A stretch of DNA of 63,142 bases, from the NCBI GenBank assembly GCA_964489125.1, contig CAZAXY010000006.1:1-63142 (forward strand), read 5' to 3'. Below, one piece after another: positions 8,375 to 16,926 of this stretch (within the stretch, counting starts at the first letter, position 1; every line of letters starts with the position of its first letter). The notes below the pieces were generated by a model. That model did not search any database, had not been told where the DNA came from, and saw only the letters and a program-made list of their open reading frames with translations. This stretch comes from GYS-P2D sp964489125 (GTDB taxonomy: Bacteria > Bacteroidota > Bacteroidia > Chitinophagales > Saprospiraceae). The position numbers and the translations under genes are program-made.

Positions 8375-9349
8375 ATGCGAAGATCTTTTTATCATAGATG
8401 CCTCGTCTTTCTCTGTTCATCCTTGATGATCACAACACTATCATCTCAACAGGCTCCACAGTACACCCAGTTTATGTTAAATCGCTATCAGTTTAATCCT
8501 GCCTATGGCGGATTAGACCGATCGCTCAGTCTAACTGCGGGCTTACGTACTCAGTGGACTCAATTTGAAGGAGCACCAAGAACTCAATTTGTTAATGTGC
8601 ACCTCCCGTTGTACGCGCTCAATGGAAGTGTAGGGCTGGGACTTGAAAATGATCAATTGGGCCCATTGAAACGAGTTGTAGTTTCTGGATCATATAATTA
8701 TGTATTCGAGTCAATTATTGGATTGTTCTCCTTTGGAGGTAGGATAGGGGTCAATCAAGTCGAGATCGACGCATCAGTACTACGTACACCTATGGGCACG
8801 GTAATAGACAATGTCGTCGACCTGAATGATCCGATTCTTTTAGCTAATGATTTGAGTGGAGTAAGTCCGTGGTGGGGGCTCGGATTGTATATAGTAAATG
8901 ACTATGGCGAGTTCGGATTGAGCCTTGATAATATCCCTTCTAATGGATTTTCCGCAGGTAGTAGTCAATTCAATGCCTCACAGCTATTAACGCTCTACGC
9001 TAAAACAGACATACCGATTAATGATCTCTTCACAATAGCACCCAATCTTTTGATTCGTTCTGATTTTGTCCAGACTCAAGTTGATGTCGGAGCGCTGATC
9101 CATTATGAGAGTGTTTTTGGGGGAATGACGCTAAGAGGATTTACAGCTATCTCGCGAGATGCACTAAATTTTATAGGTGGTGCACAGCTAAATGACAATA
9201 TTAGATTGTCATATTCTTTTGATTTCAACGTATCCGGTTTGAGGACTTTTCACGATGGTACTCATGAGTTTATCGTAAATTATAATCTCAATAAAAAGAT
9301 CAGAACAGGGGAGTATCCTCCAATAATCTACAACCCTAGATATAATTAA
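8375..9349 (+). CDS. porP: Type IX secretion system membrane protein PorP/SprF family
   Basis: A 324-residue outer-membrane barrel protein. I choose the ATG giving MRRSFYHRCLVFLCSSLMIT, a signal peptide; an in-frame TTG lies three codons earlier. The mature N-terminus QQAPQYTQFMLNRYQFNPAYGG is the hallmark of the PorP/SprF family, and the rest alternates as barrel strands to a terminal IVNYNLNKKI. In Porphyromonas porP heads the porPKLMN operon; here it lies 202 bp upstream of gldK in the same order. A near-match to the -7 element (TACTTTGC) lies only 7 bp before the ATG. Family members are numerous in Bacteroidota and some serve single substrates, but position argues for the core copy. Confidence 0.88.
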   Translation: MRRSFYHRCLVFLCSSLMITTLSSQQAPQYTQFMLNRYQFNPAYGGLDRSLSLTAGLRTQWTQFEGAPRTQFVNVHLPLYALNGSVGLGLENDQLGPLKRVVVSGSYNYVFESIIGLFSFGGRIGVNQVEIDASVLRTPMGTVIDNVVDLNDPILLANDLSGVSPWWGLGLYIVNDYGEFGLSLDNIPSNGFSAGSSQFNASQLLTLYAKTDIPINDLFTIAPNLLIRSDFVQTQVDVGALIHYESVFGGMTLRGFTAISRDALNFIGGAQLNDNIRLSYSFDFNVSGLRTFHDGTHEFIVNYNLNKKIRTGEYPPIIYNPRYN

Positions 9350-9551
9350 TCCATTACAAAATCGGGGCGAAGAGTCTATTTCGTGTCCTTACAAATAGGT
9401 GATTTTAAAATAATATTAATATTAGCACGTTTTTTGAGAGGGTTAGTATGTCAATTTGTTGTCAATTTATTAGAACATAACATACTATCCCATATTACTT
9501 TATAGTTTCTATAAAGTTCTTAAGGAATTAGTTTCAAACAGTAATTAAAAA
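9350..9551 (+). promoter_or_regulatory. Structured leader/promoter region upstream of gldK
   Basis: This 202-bp gap holds three nested signals. First, an 11-bp inverted repeat with one mismatch (GGTTAGTATGT at 9441-9451 and ACATACTATCC at 9480-9490). Second, inside it, two exact 9-bp direct repeats TGTCAATTT at 9449-9457 and 9460-9468, exactly 11 bp apart, one helical turn. Third, a perfect 9-bp hairpin ACTTTATAG / CTATAAAGT with a 3-nt loop at 9497-9517. No clear TAnnTTTG element is seen. A regulatory role on the T9SS operon is inferred. Confidence 0.5.
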
Positions 9552-10799
9552 ATGACACTTAAAAGCTTCAACATCAGCCTTTGTTGTTTCGTCGCTCTAA
9601 TCATTTTCAGTGGATGCGGAAGAGATAATGGTGGTCAACTAATAGGATCACAAGAAAGACCTAAATGGAAGGGTATCCCTAATCCATATGGTATGGTATA
9701 TGTCCCTTCTGGAAATTTGAATGTAGGTCAGAGTGATCAAGACATTTTTAGTTCCTACCTGACACGACCTAAGGCGATCTCCGTATCTGGATTCTTCATG
9801 GATGAAACAGAGATATCCAATAATGAATATCGTCAGTTTATCGAGTGGGTTCGGGATTATAAAGGTCATGAGATCATGGGAGACTATGTAGAAGATGATT
9901 ATGGTAATGAGGAAATCGATTGGGAATTAGACTTGGATTATGAATCTGAGGATCTCGATGAGATGTTCTATTCTAAAGAAAACTCCTTTAGTGGAAAGAG
10001 AGAGTTAAATACATCACTCTTGGATTATACTTATGACTGGATTAATTGGAAGAAAGCCGCCAGCGGAAACTATGCTGGACGCAGATCAGAAGTAATAGAG
10101 GAGCGCACAATTAATATCGCACCAGATCCATTTGTGTTCATTAGAGATTTCAGCTATAGTTATAATGAGCCCATGACGAGACATTATTTTGAGCATGTGG
10201 CATTTGATGATTATCCTGTCGTAGGAATCACTTGGCCGCAAGCACAAGCTTTCTGCCATTGGAGAACTAAGATTTGGAATGATGGAGTATCAGAAACTAA
10301 TGCCTTAGTTGAAAACTTCAGACTTCCTTCAGAATTTGAGTGGGAGTATGCCGCACGTGGAGGTAGAGATCAAGCACCATATCCATGGGGCGGATACTAT
10401 GTAAGGAATAGCAAGGGATGTCTTCTGGCTAATTTCAAACCTGGTAGAGGTAATTATAGAGAGGATGGCGGTGAGTACACTGTTCCGATCGACTCGTACT
10501 TCCCTAATGACTATGGACTATACAATATGGCAGGCAATGTGTCAGAATGGACTGAGACTACCTATACTGCTAATGCATATCAACATGTGCATGACCTGAA
10601 CCCAGATCTTAAGTATAACGCTAAGGAGGACGACCCCGAGGCTTACAAGCTCAAGGTAGTTAGAGGTGGTTCATGGAAAGATGTACACTATTTCTTGAGA
10701 ACTGACGCTCGTGATTATGAGTATCAAGATTCTGCAAAATCATTTATAGGCTTCAGATGTGCTATGACATATTTGGGTCGATCAATTGACGATTTCTAA
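9552..10799 (+). CDS. gldK: T9SS ring lipoprotein GldK/PorK
   Basis: A 415-residue outer-membrane lipoprotein with signal peptide and lipobox (IIFSGC, Cys at about 22). It has a formylglycine-generating-enzyme/sulfatase-modifying fold: MVYVPSGNLNVGQSD, FFMDETEISNNEYRQF, RLPSEFEWEYAARGG, YGLYNMAGNVSEWTE and FIGFRCAMTY. An acidic insertion at about 115-140 (YVEDDYGNEEIDW) is typical of GldK and absent from true sulfatase modifiers. GldK/PorK forms with GldN/PorN the periplasmic ring of the type IX secretion motor. It is followed by gldL, gldM and gldN. Confidence 0.94.
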   Translation: MTLKSFNISLCCFVALIIFSGCGRDNGGQLIGSQERPKWKGIPNPYGMVYVPSGNLNVGQSDQDIFSSYLTRPKAISVSGFFMDETEISNNEYRQFIEWVRDYKGHEIMGDYVEDDYGNEEIDWELDLDYESEDLDEMFYSKENSFSGKRELNTSLLDYTYDWINWKKAASGNYAGRRSEVIEERTINIAPDPFVFIRDFSYSYNEPMTRHYFEHVAFDDYPVVGITWPQAQAFCHWRTKIWNDGVSETNALVENFRLPSEFEWEYAARGGRDQAPYPWGGYYVRNSKGCLLANFKPGRGNYREDGGEYTVPIDSYFPNDYGLYNMAGNVSEWTETTYTANAYQHVHDLNPDLKYNAKEDDPEAYKLKVVRGGSWKDVHYFLRTDARDYEYQDSAKSFIGFRCAMTYLGRSIDDF

Positions 10800-10820
10800 T
10801 TAGGCTTACCGACTAATTAG
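10796..10820 (+). repeat. Inverted repeat between gldK and gldL
   Basis: Two copies of CTAATTAG (10796-10803 and 10813-10820), separated by 9 nt, can form an 8-bp hairpin right at the gldK stop codon. No run of T follows at once (a T7 run comes 20 nt later), so this is not a clear terminator. It could protect or process the mRNA between gldK and gldL. Confidence 0.35.
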
Positions 10821-10888
10821 TACGAAATATAACCTCCCTTTTTTTAAAATTTTATTCAACAAATAAAACCTTTCTAAAATCAATTCTT

Positions 10889-11506
10889 ATGAGTTTTTTA
10901 CATTCCTCAGGCTTCAAGTACTTTAAAAATTTAGTAATTGGTGTCGGAGCAGCGCTAGTAATGTTAGGTGCACTTTACAAAATCCAATCTTGGGAACAAC
11001 CTGTTGTAGCTGGAATCAAAATCGACCTTCTTACCGTTGGTCTTGTTGTGGAGGCAGTATTATTCTTCTTCTTAGGTCTTATAGGACCAGAGAAAGATTA
11101 CTACTGGGAAAAATTATATCCAGGACTTGATAAGCACAATGCCGCTTTAGCCCCACTCTCAGGAGGTGCTGTCAATGCATTGAGTGCTGCAGAGGATTCT
11201 AGAGCACTTAATGCTGAGGTTGTAGAAAATCAATTAGGAGGCATGCTCGATGAATTACAGTCAATGTCTAAGAGTTTAGGCTCTCTTAAGGCGCTTCAAG
11301 AAATAGACTTTAGTGAGACTTCGCAGCAATTACAAGCTGCACATAACTTTTACGGTAAGCTAAATGATGCTATGTCAGCACTTTCAGAAACTGTAGAAGA
11401 TACTAAGATGTATAAAGATCAGATGGCTTCTCTCAACAGAAACCTATCGTCTTTAAACTCTGTATACGGTAACGTACTTGGTGCGTTCAACACAGCGAAT
11501 CAATAA
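10889..11506 (+). CDS. gldL: T9SS inner-membrane motor protein GldL/PorL
   Basis: A 205-residue inner-membrane protein with two N-terminal transmembrane segments (about 14-30 and 45-64: GVGAALVMLGALYKIQSW, VVEAVLFFFLGLIGPEKDYYW) and a cytoplasmic helical tail. The short charged pair in the second segment (Glu, in LVVEAVLF) fits the proton-path residue described for GldL. GldL and GldM form the proton-driven rotary motor that powers type IX secretion and gliding. The gene lies 89 bp after gldK and 28 bp before gldM. Confidence 0.95.
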   Translation: MSFLHSSGFKYFKNLVIGVGAALVMLGALYKIQSWEQPVVAGIKIDLLTVGLVVEAVLFFFLGLIGPEKDYYWEKLYPGLDKHNAALAPLSGGAVNALSAAEDSRALNAEVVENQLGGMLDELQSMSKSLGSLKALQEIDFSETSQQLQAAHNFYGKLNDAMSALSETVEDTKMYKDQMASLNRNLSSLNSVYGNVLGAFNTANQ

Positions 11507-11534
11507 TTATTAGCTAACGATTAATATCTAAGAA

Positions 11535-13139
11535 ATGTCAATTCCTAAGGAACCCCGTCAGCTAATGATCAATATCATGTATTTGGTATTGACTGCGATG
11601 CTGGCACTTAACGTATCTGCGGAGATTTTTAACGCCTTCAAGATTGTCGATAAAGGACTTATCAAGTCTAATGAGGCTTTGAATGAATCAAATGATGCAC
11701 TTCCTGAGGCTATTAGAACAGGTGCAAAGAAAAAAAGCACTCTGGCCAAATATGCTGATATGATTGACCCCGCAAGGACGCAATCTAAAGAAGTGAACGA
11801 TTATCTACAAGGCTTGATGGATCAACTCGTTGATATGAGTGGAAATCAAGATGGTGAATATAATGATGAAGACTATGTCTTCAAAGATGGCAAGAAGACT
11901 ACTACACTTAGAGGTAAGAAAAATAAGGATGTTACAACACGTCTTTTAGTCAAAGATGGAGTAGGCGAAGAGCTTAAACAGAAGTTAATTGACTATAGAG
12001 CTTCAATGATAGAGCTTGCCGACGAGGAAGATAAGGTAACACTTGAGTCACAGTTGCCATCAATTGTTGATGATAAGACCTGGAAAGATAAATACGCTGG
12101 AAAGACTGGTGACTTTTCCTGGTCTTCATTCAATTTTAAGCAGATGCCTGTTCAAGCTGTTCTACCTATTCTGAGAAAATTCCAGAATGATGTAATTAGT
12201 ACTGAATCAGCTTTTCTAAATTATTTGGCAGGCAAAGTTGGAACTACTAAAGATTTAGTAATCGATAAATTTACTGTAGTTTCTGCACCAGCTAAAACTT
12301 ATGTAATCAAAGGAGAGCCCTTTAAGACAGAAGTATTTTTAAGTGCAAGTGCCTCAAAGGAATCAAATACTGATTTGACGTTGAGTGTAAATGGCCAACC
12401 TCTAACTGTGAATGAGGATGGGGTTGCATCTTTTACCCAAAACACCAACAGTGTTGGAAAAAGGACTTATAAAGTAGAAGGAAGCGTAAAGAACCCTACT
12501 ACTGACGAAATTCAGAGATTCAGCAAAACATACGAATATGAAGTAGGAGAGCGTTCAGCGGCGATTTCTGCGGCTAAAATGAACGTATTCTACATAGGTG
12601 TTGATAATCCTGTTGAGGTGTCAGTAGCTGGTGTGCCAAGTAGTCAAGTTAAAGTCTCAATGGGAGGCCAAGGTGGTGGAAACATCTCCAAGAATTCTGA
12701 TGGTACATACAATGTAAAAGTGAGTAGGCCAACGAAGAAAGGAGAGTTTGCTAAAGTAAACCTTAATGCTCCAGGTTTTGAGGCTTCTAAGGACTTTAGA
12801 GTAAAAAGAATTCCTGACCCAATACCAAAATTGGGTAACAATAGAAGTGGCAAAATGGGCTCTGGTACATTTAAAGTTCAGAAAGGTGTTATTCCTGTAT
12901 TAGAAGGCTTTGACTTCGATGCAAGATGTACCATATCTGGATTTCAATTAGTGAGAGCTCCTAAAAGAGCGGATCCTGAGTTCGCTGTGAATCCGGGAGG
13001 TACGTTTGGTGGTGATTCTAAGAGAATCATGAACAAAGCTGTACCAGGTGATCGCTTCTTTTTTGATAATATCAAATGTAAGTGCCCAGGTGATGCGGCA
13101 CCACGGGACTTAGGTTCTATGTCATTTATCATAAATTAA
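11535..13139 (+). CDS. gldM: T9SS motor/periplasmic shaft protein GldM/PorM
   Basis: A 534-residue protein with one N-terminal transmembrane helix (PRQLMINIMYLVLTAMLALN), followed by a long periplasmic part of consecutive domains, matching GldM/PorM in length and order. Its TM packs with GldL and its periplasmic shaft contacts the GldK-GldN ring. The C-terminal domain (KVQKGVIPVLEGFDFDARC, then IKCKCPGDAAPRDLG) matches the family's last domain. It lies 28 bp after gldL and 21 bp before the chosen gldN ATG. Confidence 0.95.
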   Translation: MSIPKEPRQLMINIMYLVLTAMLALNVSAEIFNAFKIVDKGLIKSNEALNESNDALPEAIRTGAKKKSTLAKYADMIDPARTQSKEVNDYLQGLMDQLVDMSGNQDGEYNDEDYVFKDGKKTTTLRGKKNKDVTTRLLVKDGVGEELKQKLIDYRASMIELADEEDKVTLESQLPSIVDDKTWKDKYAGKTGDFSWSSFNFKQMPVQAVLPILRKFQNDVISTESAFLNYLAGKVGTTKDLVIDKFTVVSAPAKTYVIKGEPFKTEVFLSASASKESNTDLTLSVNGQPLTVNEDGVASFTQNTNSVGKRTYKVEGSVKNPTTDEIQRFSKTYEYEVGERSAAISAAKMNVFYIGVDNPVEVSVAGVPSSQVKVSMGGQGGGNISKNSDGTYNVKVSRPTKKGEFAKVNLNAPGFEASKDFRVKRIPDPIPKLGNNRSGKMGSGTFKVQKGVIPVLEGFDFDARCTISGFQLVRAPKRADPEFAVNPGGTFGGDSKRIMNKAVPGDRFFFDNIKCKCPGDAAPRDLGSMSFIIN

Positions 13140-13160
13140 TTAATAATATTTTACTTGATT

Positions 13161-14054
13161 ATGAGATATATACTGTCATTATTGTTAGTTCTGGGATTTG
13201 TTGCAGTTTCATTTGCGCAGGATGATGATTTCTTCTTGAATGACCCAGATGAGCAACAAGAGACTATTGATGAGTCCACGATCTTTGAAGAAGAGGATCT
13301 AAGCGTTTATTTTGATGATATTGTCGATCGAAAATTAATGGCAGATAGTCGAGTGATCGAGTATGAACCGTTGAGCGAACATGATGTCATGTGGCAACGT
13401 AGAATCTGGCGAGTTATTGATACCCGTGAGAAGATTAATCAACCATTCAGAAATGAAGATCGTGCATTTTTTACGATACTTCAGGATCTGGCAATGGAAG
13501 GAGAAATTACCGTGTTCAAGGATGAGAAGTTCAAAGAGCCGATGGACGCTGATGACTTAACATCTATTTTGAATAGAATCGATACAGTGTTAGTCTATGA
13601 TCCAGAGACCTATGAAGAACAGATTACCATAACAAATAATCCTCTTGATCCTGCTTCTGTACAGAGATACAGAGTGAAGGAAGTGTGGTTCTTTGATAAG
13701 AAGACCTCTACGGTTAAAGTAAGAATACTCGGTATTGCACCCATACAGGATAGATTTGATGACACGACTGGTGAGTTCCTTTACGAGGCTCCATTGTTTT
13801 GGGCATACTACCCTAAAGCGAGATATCATCTTGCTAGAGAACGAGTTGTATCTGATTATAATGATGTCAGCTTGGTGTCGTGGTATGATCTATTTGAATT
13901 GAGATTTTTTGGTAGTTATATCTATGCAGAATCTAATTCCTTAGGATTAAGATTGAAAGATTTGTATCCTGATAGTGAGTATGATAGATTACTTGCCTCA
14001 GAAAAAATAAAACAGGAGCTCTTTGCATGGGAGCATGATTTATGGTCCTTTTAA
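13161..14054 (+). CDS. gldN: T9SS ring protein GldN/PorN
   Basis: A 297-residue periplasmic protein. I choose the ATG giving MRYILSLLLVLGFVAVSFAQ as signal peptide; an in-frame TTG lies two codons upstream. The mature protein has the family stretches HDVMWQRRIWRVIDTREKINQPF, VKEVWFFDKKTSTVKVRILGI and LFWAYYPKARYHLAREFV-like text (here LARERVV). GldN pairs with GldK in the outer ring of the secretion machine. Last gene of the cluster; a terminator follows 25 bp later. Confidence 0.95.
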   Translation: MRYILSLLLVLGFVAVSFAQDDDFFLNDPDEQQETIDESTIFEEEDLSVYFDDIVDRKLMADSRVIEYEPLSEHDVMWQRRIWRVIDTREKINQPFRNEDRAFFTILQDLAMEGEITVFKDEKFKEPMDADDLTSILNRIDTVLVYDPETYEEQITITNNPLDPASVQRYRVKEVWFFDKKTSTVKVRILGIAPIQDRFDDTTGEFLYEAPLFWAYYPKARYHLARERVVSDYNDVSLVSWYDLFELRFFGSYIYAESNSLGLRLKDLYPDSEYDRLLASEKIKQELFAWEHDLWSF

Positions 14055-14079
14055 CAGGAACCTGAATAGGAAAAATTAC

Positions 14080-14112
14080 AAGCCTCAAGTCAATGCGATT
14101 TGGGGCTTTTTT
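14080..14112 (+). terminator. Rho-independent terminator of the gldKLMN transcript
   Basis: AAGCCTCAA (14080-14088) pairs with TTGGGGCTT (14100-14108) with one G-T wobble, followed by a run of T to 14112. It overlaps the last codons of the convergent glycosyltransferase gene. Confidence 0.8.
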
Positions 14113-15395
14113 GATGCCCATTCATAACAGGCAAAGATGAGAACTAAGCCATACTCTATGAATACAACGGTTAGATTTTCCTGATAGACGGAGTAGCTAT
14201 AATTGATGTATGTAAAAAAGATGAGATAGGACCAAAGAATCGGAAAACGAAATCGTGTAAACACACTACTGAATAACGCTAAAGACAAATACCAAGGATG
14301 AACTGTCCTCGATGTCACTAAGAATATTATGGTACACCAGAATATAATATTGAGTAGATGGAGGAAATCCCCTTGACGAGTTTTATACGAGATAAAGAGT
14401 ATGGCTAGGAGTGTTGCAATTGATAGGTTGGGTCCCCAGATGTGTATAGTATTATACCCATAGATCTCGTAACCGATAGCTCTCAATAGGTAATAAAGGC
14501 TTCCGTTAAATTCAAATTTTTTGACATACAGGTCTAGGCTCGTCAAAATATTAGCGCCATCTTGATGTAGACTGATTACCACGGGCAAAAACAACAGTAC
14601 TCCCATGATAATAGCGCCTAAGACAAGCGGAAATCTTTGTTTAACAGGCGTGTAAAAAAACATTGCAACGGAATACATCATCGTAAGCATTTTACTGGCC
14701 ACTGAAGCCCCTAACGCTGCCCCTGCAGCCACTTGCTTGCTATTCAATAGAAAATACAGTGAGGCTGCTAAAAATAGAATCATTACCCCCTCAAAATGGA
14801 CATTGCCATTGATCTCGATAATGATGAGTGGATTAAGCAGATATAGGAATATCCTATTCCAATGGATTTGTGTTCCAGAAACAATCCTATAGAACAACCA
14901 CATAAGGACAAGATCACAGAGGAATAGCATTGCCTTGTAAACCATGGCTTCGGCTAAATAAGAATCTGAACTAAATATTGTCGAACAATAATTGAATACC
15001 TGAGCAATGGGAGGGTAGAGGGAGTAGTATTCAGGTGAGTTCAATAATTCAAATAATCCTGCATCCAAGCCATCTACTGTTCCAACAATATCAATTGGTA
15101 GGCTGCCATATGGACTCAGACCCGCATGCAAGGCTCGCCCATCCCAGATGAATCGAAAGATATCATCCGATAGATTAGGGACCGTAAAGATGAGTAAGAA
15201 CCGAGCGATTATCGCAAGTGTAAGGAGCCATTTAAATGATCCGCAATATTGGATCAAGTATAGGTAGCAGCCGAAGAGTATAGTGTATGGGACAATGATC
15301 TGACTAAAGTCACCCTGTCCAGGTACATACCCTAGGTAGGCAATGCAAACAATGAAAATGAGCCCAACAATAGCGCTTACAATAGGCTTATCCAT
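14085..15395 (-). CDS. GT-C type membrane mannosyl/glycosyltransferase
   Basis: A 436-residue polytopic membrane protein with about ten or more hydrophobic segments. The first periplasmic loop carries NLSDDIFRFIWDGRALHAG, the acidic motif characteristic of GT-C glycosyltransferases that use polyprenyl-phosphate sugars, and ELLNSPEYYSLYPPIAQVF follows as in DUF2029-like mannosyltransferases. It likely transfers a sugar from polyprenyl phosphate to a glycan or lipid on the outer face of the inner membrane. Third gene of a minus-strand operon (16 bp after the GT2 gene); the polyprenol-phosphate sugar synthase two genes upstream could make its donor. The acceptor is unknown. Confidence 0.78.
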   Translation of the reverse strand: MDKPIVSAIVGLIFIVCIAYLGYVPGQGDFSQIIVPYTILFGCYLYLIQYCGSFKWLLTLAIIARFLLIFTVPNLSDDIFRFIWDGRALHAGLSPYGSLPIDIVGTVDGLDAGLFELLNSPEYYSLYPPIAQVFNYCSTIFSSDSYLAEAMVYKAMLFLCDLVLMWLFYRIVSGTQIHWNRIFLYLLNPLIIIEINGNVHFEGVMILFLAASLYFLLNSKQVAAGAALGASVASKMLTMMYSVAMFFYTPVKQRFPLVLGAIIMGVLLFLPVVISLHQDGANILTSLDLYVKKFEFNGSLYYLLRAIGYEIYGYNTIHIWGPNLSIATLLAILFISYKTRQGDFLHLLNIIFWCTIIFLVTSRTVHPWYLSLALFSSVFTRFRFPILWSYLIFFTYINYSYSVYQENLTVVFIEYGLVLIFACYEWASKKPQIALT

Positions 15396-15411
15396 TAATC
15401 AGAATACTAGT

Positions 15412-16905
15412 TTAGCCTCTACTGATCGAAACGCTTTTGAGCGTATAATAGAACAGTAAGCCATAACCGATCATTAATAAAAAGTGCATTGGAGCAAATG
15501 CGTGAACTCCAGTCCAAATCCCATAGCTAAAACCGACCAAGAAATAAATAAACAGTAGACCTTCTACGATTGCCGAAGCTTTTATTTTTCGGCTGAAGTA
15601 CTTCTTTTGGATAAATCCATCGCCGACTTTGGTGATATCAAACTTAGGTGTTCGAACAAATGCTGTCTTCTTTCCTAAATATCCCTGTATTACTGCCAAA
15701 GAATTGTGAAAAGATAAACCCATCGAAAGACTCAAGAAAATAGGGAAAATACAAACGAATTTGAAGATCATCTTGAGCTTATTTTCCTTATGCCAGGCTA
15801 CCTCTACATTCGCAACATAATAGACGATCAGTATTGAGAGCAAACTCACTAAGAATATGGCGAACTTCTCTGTTGCGATACCGAGTGGCGCCAGCACAAA
15901 AGCTAGCGGCACACTTATAAATCCAAGGATAAATACTGCTATGAAAACAGAAGAGCCTAAAAGGTGCGTTGTTGCATGTAACTTCTTTATAGGACTGAGC
16001 TCCGACCTCCAGATCGTTGGAATGAGTTTCTTAGCTGTTTCAGCACCACCCTTCATCCATCTGTATTGCTGAGATTTAAGGCCATTGATTTCTGCTGGCA
16101 ACTCCGCTGGCGAAGTTGTGTCTTCTAAATACTTAATCTCCCATTCTCTTAATTGTGCTCGATAGCTCAAATCGAGATCCTCTGTGAGCGTGTCAGCTTC
16201 CCAGCCACCAGCGTCATTGATACATTCCTTACGCCATACACCCGCCGTACCATTAAATTGGAGCAGAAGATTGCCAGCCTTACGACCGAGCTGCTCAACC
16301 GTGAAGTGGACGTTGAGCTGGAATGCCTGCACTCTAGTAAGAAGAGAGTAGTCTTGATTGAGATGTGTCCATCGTGTCTGAACAACGCCTACTTTTGGGT
16401 GATTAAATTGCTTTATGGTTTCTCTCAAGAATGACGGCTTTGGTAAGAAGTCGGCATCAAATATTGCGATGAATTCTCCTTTGGCTTGATCCATAGCATC
16501 TTTAAGCGCACCCGCTTTATAACCTGTCCTTATAGCCCTAGTGACATGCTCTATCAGGAATCCCTGAGCTTTGTACTTCTTAACTTCTTCTGCTACCAGG
16601 TCTTTGGTTTCATCTGTGCTGTCATCTAAGACATGAATCTCGAAGCGATCTTTTGGATAATCTAATTGGGTGATCGATTCGAGTAGCCTTGCAGAGACGT
16701 GAAGCTCATTGAATATTGGTAATTGAACAGTAACCATTGGTAGCTCGCCATTGCTTTCTGGCTGATTTAGGAGGCTTTGTTTAACCGTCTTTTTGTACCT
16801 GCCATAATAATACAACAGATGAAACTGCATAAGACAGTATAGAGTAATCAGCACTATTGCGATTCCATACACTATCAGTATAATTTGTCCAACGATCTCT
16901 AACAT
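15412..16905 (-). CDS. Cellulose synthase-like family 2 glycosyltransferase
   Basis: A 497-residue processive GT2 enzyme. An N-terminal transmembrane helix precedes the GT-A domain with ordered motifs DDSTDE, IFDADFLPKP (DxD), DTLTEDLDLSYR (TED) and QQYRWMKGGAE (QxxRW); four or more transmembrane helices follow from about residue 305. This is the D-DxD-TED-QxxRW arrangement of cellulose and beta-mannan synthases. There is no PilZ domain. It probably makes a beta-linked polysaccharide and extrudes it through the inner membrane; the sugar is unknown. It lies between two other glycosyltransferases in one operon. Confidence 0.85.
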   Translation of the reverse strand: MLEIVGQIILIVYGIAIVLITLYCLMQFHLLYYYGRYKKTVKQSLLNQPESNGELPMVTVQLPIFNELHVSARLLESITQLDYPKDRFEIHVLDDSTDETKDLVAEEVKKYKAQGFLIEHVTRAIRTGYKAGALKDAMDQAKGEFIAIFDADFLPKPSFLRETIKQFNHPKVGVVQTRWTHLNQDYSLLTRVQAFQLNVHFTVEQLGRKAGNLLLQFNGTAGVWRKECINDAGGWEADTLTEDLDLSYRAQLREWEIKYLEDTTSPAELPAEINGLKSQQYRWMKGGAETAKKLIPTIWRSELSPIKKLHATTHLLGSSVFIAVFILGFISVPLAFVLAPLGIATEKFAIFLVSLLSILIVYYVANVEVAWHKENKLKMIFKFVCIFPIFLSLSMGLSFHNSLAVIQGYLGKKTAFVRTPKFDITKVGDGFIQKKYFSRKIKASAIVEGLLFIYFLVGFSYGIWTGVHAFAPMHFLLMIGYGLLFYYTLKSVSISRG

Positions 16906-16926
16906 TCTTGTTTCTTATATGATAAG

